Below are positions 24,083-32,656 of a stretch of DNA of 64,000 bases, piece after piece. The stretch is from Chloroflexota bacterium (lineage in GTDB: Bacteria > Chloroflexota > Anaerolineae > UBA4142), in contig JACRMI010000027.1 of assembly GCA_016215025.1 (NCBI GenBank), forward strand, positions 1-64,000, in the 5' to 3' direction. The notes beneath the pieces are model-generated. The model made no database searches. It was not told where the DNA came from and worked only from the letters and a program-made list of their open reading frames with translations. Numbering within the stretch: the stretch's first letter is position 1; each line of letters starts with the position of its first letter. Both the position numbers and the translations under genes were made by a program.

Positions 24083-25167
24083 GAGGTTCCTTTGGCGTTT
24101 GCCAACTTGGCGTAGACGCTCTGATAGAGCGGCGCGATATTTCGCCAATTCAATTCTTCGGCGCGCGCGCGTGACGCTTGCCCCATGCGGCTGCGCATCT
24201 CCGGTTGCTGCGTGAGATACAAGATCGCTTCGGCGAATCGCTCTGGATCATTTCCCTGTATCAAAATGGCATCTTGTTCCGGCGCGTACGTTTGAATCGA
24301 TGGCAAGTGCGTGGCAAGAATTGGCAAGCCGCACGCCATCGCTTCCAGCAAGGCGTTGTTGGCGGTTGCGTCGGTTAGCGGCAGAAAGAGCAGGTCGGCT
24401 GCTTGATAGCATTTCAACAAAGCATTATCGTCGATGTGTTCACGCTGAAGAATGATATTCGGATTATTTTCCAATCCCGTTTGTTGCGGTCCTGATCGCC
24501 CGGATACGATGACATGAAATTCGATCTCTCTGCACGACTCTACTTGTCGCGCGACTTGGCGCACCGTTTCGAAATCTCTCAACCAATGTCCGACCGTAAT
24601 GCATTTGAACGGCGATGCGGATTTTGGTTTGTTCGACGGTTTGAAATAATCGGTTTCGATACCCGACAAAGCGACGGTGATTTTTTCTGGTGATAGCAAG
24701 GGTTCAAAGAACGCGACCTGTGCAGGCGAAATGAGGACCACCGCGTCCAGTTTTGAAATCACGCGCTGGTCGACGAGCGATGGAAGCAGTGCCGCGGGTT
24801 GATGAAAATTGGCGACGATCTTGGGACGTGATTTTTTGTCGCGGCGGAAGAGCAATGGCAAGTATTGCGCCGAATGTTCGCCGTCCAAATAGTGTACAAT
24901 GTCTACATTGCCTGCCCAGCACTGTTGCAACGCGCGCATCTCAGCGGTCAAATCAGCTAATTTGTAAAAGGGCATTTTGTTGCGTTGTACCCACGGGCGC
25001 AACATTTCTCGCGCGGCGCGATTGCGAATGAAAAAATCGCCGTCGCCATCGGGTGTGAGATATTCTTGGATCTGGTACTGTTCGCTGTCGATGTGCTTTC
25101 GAAAGGAATTAAAACCCGTGTGCGCGCCCCAATGCGGATAAAGAGTTCGGATGAGATGGATGTTCAT
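24079..25167 (-). CDS. Glycosyltransferase family 4
   Basis: A 362-residue GT-B enzyme. The donor-binding C-terminal half has FKCITVGHWLRDFE, a YQAADLLFLPLTDATANNAL segment with the family Glu in LLEAMACGLPILAT, and PERFAEAI. ATG 25167 (MNIHLIRTLYP) is preferred because GGAG lies nine bases upstream; GTG 25182 directly after the previous stop is an alternative. Its stop overlaps the next gene by GTGA. Acceptor and sugar are unknown. Confidence 0.88.
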   Translation of the reverse strand: MNIHLIRTLYPHWGAHTGFNSFRKHIDSEQYQIQEYLTPDGDGDFFIRNRAAREMLRPWVQRNKMPFYKLADLTAEMRALQQCWAGNVDIVHYLDGEHSAQYLPLLFRRDKKSRPKIVANFHQPAALLPSLVDQRVISKLDAVVLISPAQVAFFEPLLSPEKITVALSGIETDYFKPSNKPKSASPFKCITVGHWLRDFETVRQVARQVESCREIEFHVIVSGRSGPQQTGLENNPNIILQREHIDDNALLKCYQAADLLFLPLTDATANNALLEAMACGLPILATHLPSIQTYAPEQDAILIQGNDPERFAEAILYLTQQPEMRSRMGQASRARAEELNWRNIAPLYQSVYAKLANAKGTS

Positions 25168-25182
25168 GGGATGTCGCTCCAC

Positions 25183-26112
25183 TTATATTTTGATCGTCAG
25201 CAGCCCTTGCACATTGCCCAACTCGATCAAGGTGAAACAGCGCGCGGTAAATCGAGCGGGATCATCGGTTGCCAATGCGAGTTGTTTGAGCTTCGTCGGC
25301 GATGAAAACAAGCGCGCCGCTTTTTCGATGGCTAGTCGCCAACGCGCGTGCGCATTCAATCGCGCTTGTACGATTTGCATGAACGCATTCGAGATGCCTT
25401 GCCAAAAATAGCGCCGCAGAAACCAACGTTGTTCCATGCGCGATTTATGAATATAGTGCTGCACGCGCATCGCCGGATAGTACAAGCAGCCGTAGCCCCT
25501 TTGCATGATTTGTTTTTCGATAAAGATGTCGCCGCTCGACAACAAATTTTTTCCCGTGCGATCCAACCCCTCGACAAAGCCACCGATTTTTTTCAATAAC
25601 GCGACCGGGAAAGCGAGGTTTGCGCCGACCAGCCATTCTTTGTTTAGATCTTGCACATAATGCGGCGCGTTCGACCAATCGACGACTGCCAGCCCCGCAA
25701 CCAATTCATCGGATAACCAAGTAGGGCGAGGTGCTTCCCATAAGGGTTCCGTTTTCCCACCCACGCAGCCGGAGCGCGGCATCGTTTCAAATGCTTCGAT
25801 CGTTTTGTCCAACCAATTCGGAGATGCCATCGCATCATCGTCGAGATACGCAACGAACTTGCCGTGTGCATTTTGCCAGGCAGTGTTGCGCGCATGCGAA
25901 AGTCCGAGTCGTGGTTCGTAAATGTAACGCAGGTTGGGCGCTTGCGAGAACGTTTTTATCACTTGCTTGGTCGAATCGGTCGAAGCATTATCGACAATGA
26001 TGATTTCATAGTTATCCCACGACAATTGCTGATGCAGTAAACTCTGAATCGCTTTGTAAACGTAATCGGCCCGATTGTGGGTGCAGACGAGCGCTGAAAT
26101 AATGCAACTCAT
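25183..26112 (-). CDS. Glycosyltransferase family 2
   Basis: A 309-residue GT-A enzyme with ALVCTHNRADYVYKAIQSLL, IIIVDNASTDST and the metal-binding YLDDDAMASPNWL. The middle has a GWIxGxNLA-like stretch (WLVGANLAFPVALLKKIGGF) common in family-2 enzymes. The C-terminal part is basic and Arg-rich, suggesting peripheral membrane contact. The start overlaps the end of the large GT4/GT2 gene by 4 bases, so the genes are co-translated. Confidence 0.9.
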   Translation of the reverse strand: MSCIISALVCTHNRADYVYKAIQSLLHQQLSWDNYEIIIVDNASTDSTKQVIKTFSQAPNLRYIYEPRLGLSHARNTAWQNAHGKFVAYLDDDAMASPNWLDKTIEAFETMPRSGCVGGKTEPLWEAPRPTWLSDELVAGLAVVDWSNAPHYVQDLNKEWLVGANLAFPVALLKKIGGFVEGLDRTGKNLLSSGDIFIEKQIMQRGYGCLYYPAMRVQHYIHKSRMEQRWFLRRYFWQGISNAFMQIVQARLNAHARWRLAIEKAARLFSSPTKLKQLALATDDPARFTARCFTLIELGNVQGLLTIKI

Positions 26113-28346
26113 GATTGGCTTGACCGATGGGTTGATAGACGCGCTGTGGCTCGGGACAATTCAAATTGAAAACGCGCCGCTGTTTTTTCTCGCACGAGTA
26201 TCAAGGCGCGCGTTGCTATGATATGTGGGCGATGTTTGACTTGACTCAATACCGCTGCTAGCGTGCGGCGCGCGGAAAAGATAAGATTTGAATTTTCGGC
26301 TTGATGCGATTCGCTCAAGAGAAGCAATTGTTCAGCATCGCGCGCAACCAATTCCGAGAATCGCATAAGCAGGTTACGCCGCATTTGAGCATGAGAATAC
26401 GCACTTGCGGTATACGACAATGGATCGGCGCGCGTTGATTGCACGCCTAAAACCTGAGAAATGGTTACGGCAGTCCAACCTGCTGCAAGGATGGCATTGA
26501 AAAGGTCCCAGCCCTCATAGCCCTCATTCATCTCTGCGCGAAATTTCCCCGCTGCGAGGAGCGCCTCAGTTCGGACTGCGCTAAAGGGAACGGCTTCATT
26601 CTTCAACAATTGGTACGGCAAGCTGGGATTGGCTTCGATTCGAATTTCGCGTTTAGCTTGCAGAATCCGCGACCAGCATGATGCAATGCCGACGTGAGGA
26701 TGTTGATGCAAAACGTCTTCTGTTCTTGCGATGAATTGTTTCCGCAAGCGGTCTTTGGAATCGACGAATGCAAGAGCGATGGGATGTTTATCGGATGCGA
26801 GGACGGTATCAATTGCCTGGTTCTTCGCGGCGATCAAATTCCCATCGTGAAAATGCAGAGTCGCCCAACCCTTGCGTCGCACAAAATTTATAATTTGTAA
26901 TGCAACGGGGTCTGTGATATCGCCGTGTGCGACGACGACGGTGGCTGGTGCGCGTGTTTGTCCCTGGATGCTTGACAAGCAATCAACCAATGTGCATCCG
27001 GAATCGAAGCAGGTGACGACGATGGCTAGTCCTGAAGCGTCTGTAGAGTTTGCTTCAATTGTTCCGTCGCTTGGCAAATGAAACGAACGTTGCGTACCCC
27101 GTTTGACCAAGCGCGTGCGAAATTCAATGTGCTTGTCGACAATTTTTCGATTGTCGCAGTAAGCGCGGATATCTTCGGAAGCTTGGCATCCCATTTCCGC
27201 GAGTTGGGTAGGCGATGCTTGGAGCGCACGTTCCAACGCTTGAGCCAAGCCTGCGCTGTCTTGCGTTGCGGCAAGCCATCCGGTGCTGCCATCGCGTATC
27301 ATCTCCGCCATGCCACCTTGACGCGAGGCTATCACAGGCAAGCCCGAGCACATCGCTTCGACACAGGTATTGGGAAAATTTTCCCATCGGGATGGCACGA
27401 CCGCGATTCGCGCATGGTAAAGATAGCTGGATAACGCCGTTCGTTTTTGCGCGCCGTGAAAATGAAACCTGGTTCGCAAATCGTTAGGAATGCGCTGCTC
27501 GACCAATTCTTCGCCACTGTACCTGGGTGTCCCTAGTACGTTTTCGCCGACAAAATCGAATTGCACCGTTGGATTCTCGCGCGCCACCATCACCGCCGCA
27601 TCGATCCATTCGAGAATGCCTTTGCGTCGCTCTAATCGTCCGACGTAGCAAATGCTTCCGCGCTCCCACGTCTCGGCTGTCCGTTCGATCAATGGATTGT
27701 TGCCAATCGGCAACGGTATCACGTGAACTTGATCGACTCCGAACTCTGATTTTGCTTGATTCGCCAAATAGTGACTGGGACAAAGGACGGCATCGGCTGT
27801 TTGAATACTGTGCGCTTCGAGCCGCATCGCCATCACGACATCCGGCGCTGCCATGTCCCAGTTATTGTGCTGCGCGACGAAGCGAGTTGGCGAGTGAAGA
27901 TGCACGAAACACGGCGGCTGTCGGCGCGGTCCCATCCCAAGCGCGCGGCGCATTTGGAAATAATACAGCGGCGCTTCATACTCTTGCGCTTCGATGAGGT
28001 CGATGCCTTCACTCTCGACGAGTTGTTCGATTAATCGACTCGCCTGCCAGGAAAAGCCTTGGGGATAAAAATTCGATGCAAACAAGCTGAGCTTGAGATC
28101 GGATTTGAGGTGAGGGTGTGAGCGATGATTGCTTAACGCAGTCCAATCTTCAAACGGAATTCGATGGATGACGAGGCGTCCATCAAATTTTTCCTCGATG
28201 GATTTTTCCGCGCCTTGCCATTGTTGGCTGATAACGTGAACGGTCTCGCCGCATTCCGCCAATAATCGTGAAATGCAAAACGCATAGACGCCAATTCCGC
28301 CGCCAGGTGCGGGAAGAAACTCACGGCAGACGAGAAGGTGCTTCAT
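26109..28346 (-). CDS. Two-domain glycosyltransferase (GT4 fused to GT2-like)
   Basis: A 745-residue fusion. Residues 1-410 form a GT-B enzyme of family 4 (EFLPAPGGGIGVYAFCISRL, ICYVGRLERRKGILEWIDAA, VVPSRWENFPNTCVEAMCSG with the family Glu). Residues about 435-660 form a GT-A family-2 domain (LAIVVTCFDSGCTLVDCLSS, then ALAFVDSKDRLRKQF in place of a canonical DxD). The changed DxD-like VDSKD suggests altered metal binding or a non-catalytic module. The start overlaps the previous stop by one base (TGATG). It may add two sugars in sequence. Confidence 0.88.
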   Translation of the reverse strand: MKHLLVCREFLPAPGGGIGVYAFCISRLLAECGETVHVISQQWQGAEKSIEEKFDGRLVIHRIPFEDWTALSNHRSHPHLKSDLKLSLFASNFYPQGFSWQASRLIEQLVESEGIDLIEAQEYEAPLYYFQMRRALGMGPRRQPPCFVHLHSPTRFVAQHNNWDMAAPDVVMAMRLEAHSIQTADAVLCPSHYLANQAKSEFGVDQVHVIPLPIGNNPLIERTAETWERGSICYVGRLERRKGILEWIDAAVMVARENPTVQFDFVGENVLGTPRYSGEELVEQRIPNDLRTRFHFHGAQKRTALSSYLYHARIAVVPSRWENFPNTCVEAMCSGLPVIASRQGGMAEMIRDGSTGWLAATQDSAGLAQALERALQASPTQLAEMGCQASEDIRAYCDNRKIVDKHIEFRTRLVKRGTQRSFHLPSDGTIEANSTDASGLAIVVTCFDSGCTLVDCLSSIQGQTRAPATVVVAHGDITDPVALQIINFVRRKGWATLHFHDGNLIAAKNQAIDTVLASDKHPIALAFVDSKDRLRKQFIARTEDVLHQHPHVGIASCWSRILQAKREIRIEANPSLPYQLLKNEAVPFSAVRTEALLAAGKFRAEMNEGYEGWDLFNAILAAGWTAVTISQVLGVQSTRADPLSYTASAYSHAQMRRNLLMRFSELVARDAEQLLLLSESHQAENSNLIFSARRTLAAVLSQVKHRPHIIATRALILVREKTAARFQFELSRATARLSTHRSSQS

Positions 28347-30751
28347 CAGAGTACGCTTGTGCGAATACTAAGCAAAATTTGCAAAGGTTTTGACAGCCAA
28401 GCGGGCGTACTTGGCGCTAAAGTTGGCTTGGGATGTGAATAATAATTTTGGACATCGGCATTCGCACCCATGTGTTCGTCAGGATAACGGAGCGACATCC
28501 AACGACTTTCCAACTGCGCGGCGACCTCTGCCGCAAAATGCGCCATCAGTTCGCGATGCATCTTGAACAATTGCTCCTTCATCACTTGGTCTTGCACCTC
28601 GTTCATGCTGCGATAGAGCGAATTACTGCGCACCCGATAACGCAATCCGTGCATTGGAACCGTAATAATCGGGAAACCCGCTTCGAGCATTCGAATCACG
28701 AGTTCCCAATCTTCGTAATTAAAAGTTTGGCGAATATCGTAACCGCCGAGTTCGCGCAGCAATTGCGTTCGGGTTACACAAGGCACAATAACGCTGTTTT
28801 CCACAAGCAAAAATGGAAGCTCTGCTTGTGGCGCATTCCAAAATCCATTCTCAATCCCTTCGCCAAAAAATTCTGCCCACGCCGCCACGCCGCCCAAAGC
28901 GGGATGCATTTGCAAAAGGTCAAGCGCAACCCGGTAAAAGTATGGGGCGATGAGGTCATCGCCGTCGAGAAATGAAATAAATTCACCGGTGGCTCGCGCC
29001 AGTCCGGTATTGCGCGCGCTGGCTAGACCGCTGTTGCGTTGATGGATCACCTCGAGCGGAAGGTGCTTCTCGCGCGCAACGATTTCCAACTCGGCGATGG
29101 TCTTGAGCGTTTCCTCATCCTGCGATCCATCGTCGACAAGTAACAATTCTTCGGGACAACGTTCCGATGACCAAACGCTCACGACGGCTTGACGTACCAG
29201 GTGTCCCAAGTTGCAGCAAGTGATGACCACGGAAAGCGTGGCGGGTTTTGGGCTGACCGTCCGATTGAAAACTTTATCGGGAACGGCGTCGATGCTCGTC
29301 AAATTGCGCAAGGATTGCCGCCGATCCAGGAAGAGTTGCGCGACACGTTCCAGGTCTTGCGGTTCGGGCATATTCTGCAAAAGTTGGCTCAATGCTCCGA
29401 CGGTTTGGGCGAGCAAGCGTGCGCGCGATTCATCTTGCGCCGCTATCACTTGGGCGCAGACCTCGCGTCGGATCGAATCGAGTTGTGCCATATCCATCGC
29501 CGCTACTTTTTCCAGCGAGTGAGCAATATCCTCTGGCGAGCTGTTCCCTGGGATCAAAATCGCGCGGGGTAGTAATTCACCCGGTGCAAATCCTTCGGTT
29601 GCCGCTTCGGAAAGCAAGATGAGCGATCCGCGTGCCAACTCGGTCCAAACATCCGGGAGATGCTCAAACAAGCTGGGGAAAAGCCGAATGGGAAACTGGG
29701 ATTGCATGTCAGGCAATTCTTGCCGCCATTCCCATTGCTGTTCGCGCACAAGCTCCGCAGCGAAAGGTCGCGACGACCAATAGCTGATAAACGATTTTGG
29801 CTTCATTGGCGCAAAAACCATGTCACGTCCAACGCTGATGAGCGGATGCTCAAGCTGCACGCCGCGATCTTTCAACAGTGCGACCGCGTTGAGCGCGTTC
29901 AAAACGCCGGACGCGGCTTGCTGCGGTTCTTTCATAAAGAATTGAATCGAATTATCGCCGGTGCGCGGTTCGTGGATCGCATTCGCGATTTGTAGAATTA
30001 CTGACGGTTCGATGAATCGTGGCGCGCGAATGGGCGCTGGTGCCTCAGGCAATCTGCCGCAAATCGCAATCTCATCGCCGCGATCGCCAAATGTCAGCAC
30101 CTCATCAGCTAGAGCCAGCGATACGTCTTCCATTTGGCGTCGCACAATCGCTTGACGATTCCAAAATCCTTCCTGGTTCGCTTTTTGGCGATGAGCCGAC
30201 GTGTCCGTGACGACGACGACAAATGGAACGTCGAGTGATTCAGGCGCATGGGTTGCGCGCGCCATCTGAGCGACGTAACCCAGCCCGCCCCACATCGGAA
30301 GGATGACGGCGTCGATTGAACTCTGGTAGTACCTCGCCAAGAGTTCTTGATTCAAACAGTAGGCCGCAAAAAATAACAGTCCACTATCGTTGATGAGACC
30401 ATGCGAGCGAGGAACGAGTCCATGCTCGGCGAAAGAACGCAGCGATTCGGGGTCCTGGGCTGGGATGGACACGCGGTGAACATCGGGAGACTTGAAGCGC
30501 GGTACACTCGTACTCCAGCGCGGTGATTTGGTCGGGCGGGTCGCTGGGATCGGCGTCCATGTTTCGTTTTCTTCGAATGGATACCAATCTTCCCAGCTCA
30601 GTACGGTGATTTCGCATTCCAGCGCCGCGGCGATTTCGTCGAGCGGCAGTCCGATGCCTTGAGCGTTCATTCGCTCCGCCGCTTGATTCGATAGAAACTC
30701 TATTCCGCCTTCATAGGGTTCGACGACGATTATGTGTTTGCGTTTGTTCAT
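28346..30751 (-). CDS. Large glycosyltransferase: GT-B-like N-terminal region plus GT2 domain
   Basis: An 801-residue protein from ATG 30751 (MNKRKHIIVVEPYEGG). Residues about 1-460 look like a degenerate GT-B glycosyltransferase (EGGIEFLSNQAAERM; LILLSEAATEGFAPGELLP as the donor-site region) without a family I can name. Residues about 505-720 form a clear GT2 domain: LSVVITCCNLGHLVRQAVVS, LLVDDGSQDEE, ISFLDGDDLIAPYF. The frame continues 58 codons upstream inside the BcsA-like gene, but GAGAGG just before 30751 and the sensible N-terminus favour this start. It is the second two-domain transferase in the operon. Confidence 0.82.
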   Translation of the reverse strand: MNKRKHIIVVEPYEGGIEFLSNQAAERMNAQGIGLPLDEIAAALECEITVLSWEDWYPFEENETWTPIPATRPTKSPRWSTSVPRFKSPDVHRVSIPAQDPESLRSFAEHGLVPRSHGLINDSGLLFFAAYCLNQELLARYYQSSIDAVILPMWGGLGYVAQMARATHAPESLDVPFVVVVTDTSAHRQKANQEGFWNRQAIVRRQMEDVSLALADEVLTFGDRGDEIAICGRLPEAPAPIRAPRFIEPSVILQIANAIHEPRTGDNSIQFFMKEPQQAASGVLNALNAVALLKDRGVQLEHPLISVGRDMVFAPMKPKSFISYWSSRPFAAELVREQQWEWRQELPDMQSQFPIRLFPSLFEHLPDVWTELARGSLILLSEAATEGFAPGELLPRAILIPGNSSPEDIAHSLEKVAAMDMAQLDSIRREVCAQVIAAQDESRARLLAQTVGALSQLLQNMPEPQDLERVAQLFLDRRQSLRNLTSIDAVPDKVFNRTVSPKPATLSVVITCCNLGHLVRQAVVSVWSSERCPEELLLVDDGSQDEETLKTIAELEIVAREKHLPLEVIHQRNSGLASARNTGLARATGEFISFLDGDDLIAPYFYRVALDLLQMHPALGGVAAWAEFFGEGIENGFWNAPQAELPFLLVENSVIVPCVTRTQLLRELGGYDIRQTFNYEDWELVIRMLEAGFPIITVPMHGLRYRVRSNSLYRSMNEVQDQVMKEQLFKMHRELMAHFAAEVAAQLESRWMSLRYPDEHMGANADVQNYYSHPKPTLAPSTPAWLSKPLQILLSIRTSVL

Positions 30752-30764
30752 ATGCCTCTCACTC

Positions 30765-32360
30765 TTAATTTCCGATGACATGACTGGGCTGTTTGATGGG
30801 ATTACTAAAATCAGGCGTGCTTGGATCATTGAGTGCAAGAATATTTTCATGCACCTGGACTGAAATGTTAGGATGGACCCATTGCCACAAGAGAATGAGT
30901 TGCGGCACGAGCTGAGCCAATCCAAAGAGAATGAGCAGCAGCGGTGTGTTGTGATTTACGAGAATGGCGTAAAGGAGAACGGCGGTCAGGGAAATTACGG
31001 CGGCGAATTGCGGGAGCAGCCAAATTGGGTGAATCTTGCCATGGGCAGATTTAGGAGTTGGTCGAAATTCTAGCGGCATTCGCAAGACCGCCATGATCCA
31101 AGCGAATGTGTAGATGGGCCAAGTGGCATAAATGAGAACAATGGCTCGCCAAAGTAAAACGGCAACGATGGAAGGATGACGCCAACTGCGCAGCGCCATC
31201 TGGCGAATGAGCAGAAAAGAAAAGACAAGCGGCATCAATGAGATGAGATATTCTTCCAAGCTGGCTTGGGCGCGTGAATCGCCGAACATCAAAACGAGTA
31301 GCGCCAAAGCCAAATGAATCCCAGCAACGGGACCGCTCCAATAATACGTCATCCGCAGACCGTACGATAGACGCTGATACCAGGTCAAGCGCGGAAACAA
31401 ACGGGGAAAACTTGTCAGCATCACCTCGAAAACGCCGTGCGCCCATTTCAATTGCTGCGTGAACCAAGCTCGTAAATCGGGCGGAGCGAATCCCGGTGCA
31501 AGCGGTTCGGCGACATACGCCGAATGCCAACCGGCGGCATGGAGCGCGACCGACGTTGCCAAGTCTTCGGCCAATCCCGCTTGATAGCCACCAATCGATT
31601 CAAGCGCTGTGCGTCGAATCAACGCATTGCTGCCCATTAGCGTCGTGCTCCCGATGCGATTCATCCCCAACGAAATCGGATTATAAAAATCCAAGCTGGT
31701 CTCACCTGCCGCACGCGCGACCCAACTTTCCTTGCCATTAATAAACGTCGGCATGACCTGCACAAAACCAATTTGTGGATCGGAAAAATAGGCGAGAGTC
31801 TTTTCTAAAAACTCCGGGGCAGGCGCGTGATCGACATCGAAGATAACGATAATGTCGCCGTTCGTGCGTTCGAGTGCCGCATTGAGGTTGCCTGCCTTGG
31901 CGTGTTTGCGGTCTGTGCGGGTCAGATAACCTGCGCCGAGCAATCCCGCTAATTCGGCTAAAGCCGCATCGTGTCCATCGTCCAAGAGCCAAGTCCGATG
32001 GTTGCCTCGCATCGTACAAGCGGCAACCAATGCGCGGCGGACCAAGGCGTACGGCTCACCGCAGGCGGCGACAAATACATCGACGGTAGGCGAAGAAAGC
32101 GGAGCTGTCGCAGGCGCGGGGCGGCGCGCGGCGAGATACAACACCCAGCTTCCGACGATTTGCAGACCGCTGTAAAGAATGGCAGCCAACAGTGCAAGGA
32201 TCAACAGAGGATCGGTTATCCGTCCTGAAACACTCCACCAACTGTAATAGTAGAGCAAGGTAAGACTTCCCAAACTGACGAGGACACGAAGTATCCAGAG
32301 TTTTAGTGTGCGCCGTTTCATATGGAGGAATTTGCCAGTTGCGGACAGCTTCATAGTCAT
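30765..32360 (-). CDS. Membrane-bound glycosyltransferase family 2 (cellulose synthase catalytic-like)
   Basis: A 531-residue polytopic protein with the BcsA-like order: two N-terminal helices, a cytoplasmic GT2 domain with VDVFVAACGEPYALVRR, LLDDGHD, FDVDHAPAPEF, a catalytic-base Asp in LAEDLATSVAL and the QxxRW-like QQLKWAHG, then five or six C-terminal helices. Such enzymes polymerise a beta-linked glycan and push it through their own channel. No PilZ domain is present, unlike full-length BcsA. ATG 32354 (third codon) has AAGG upstream and is an alternative start. It opens the exopolysaccharide cluster. Confidence 0.9.
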   Translation of the reverse strand: MTMKLSATGKFLHMKRRTLKLWILRVLVSLGSLTLLYYYSWWSVSGRITDPLLILALLAAILYSGLQIVGSWVLYLAARRPAPATAPLSSPTVDVFVAACGEPYALVRRALVAACTMRGNHRTWLLDDGHDAALAELAGLLGAGYLTRTDRKHAKAGNLNAALERTNGDIIVIFDVDHAPAPEFLEKTLAYFSDPQIGFVQVMPTFINGKESWVARAAGETSLDFYNPISLGMNRIGSTTLMGSNALIRRTALESIGGYQAGLAEDLATSVALHAAGWHSAYVAEPLAPGFAPPDLRAWFTQQLKWAHGVFEVMLTSFPRLFPRLTWYQRLSYGLRMTYYWSGPVAGIHLALALLVLMFGDSRAQASLEEYLISLMPLVFSFLLIRQMALRSWRHPSIVAVLLWRAIVLIYATWPIYTFAWIMAVLRMPLEFRPTPKSAHGKIHPIWLLPQFAAVISLTAVLLYAILVNHNTPLLLILFGLAQLVPQLILLWQWVHPNISVQVHENILALNDPSTPDFSNPIKQPSHVIGN

Positions 32361-32389
32361 CCTTGTGGGACTGTAATCTAATGACGACG

Positions 32390-32568
32390 GTGGTTACAGT
32401 AATAAGATTAGATTTCATTCCATCAGAATACTGGGATGCTGTTACAGTGCTGTGACAGAATGTAAAACAAGGTTGTAACAGAAGCATAACGAACGCTAAA
32501 CGAATTGAAATGTGGTTCATAATCGAGGGAAAAATGGGGAAATGGAATCTGTAACAAGAGTGTAACAG
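32390..32568. promoter_or_regulatory. Cluster of TGTAACA words in a divergent promoter region
   Basis: Between the BcsA-like gene (minus) and the GT39-like gene (plus) CTGTAACAG and close variants occur six times: 32390-32399 (minus, TGTAACC), 32439-32447 (minus), 32450-32458 (CTGTGACAG), 32473-32481, 32549-32557 and 32560-32568. This looks like an array of operator half-sites. No regulator gene is adjacent. Confidence 0.5.
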
Positions 32569-32656
32569 ACTTTGTTATGCCGTCGATACCGGAATCAATT
32601 ACATCGGAGAAGGAGAGTTTGCATCGTTCTTATTTCATCCACGAAGGTGTTTAGCC

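Noticed and set aside
32569..32656. A c-di-GMP riboswitch upstream of the GT39-like gene
   Set aside because: The sequence lacks the conserved GEMM core words and pairing; only the TGTAACA words stand out.
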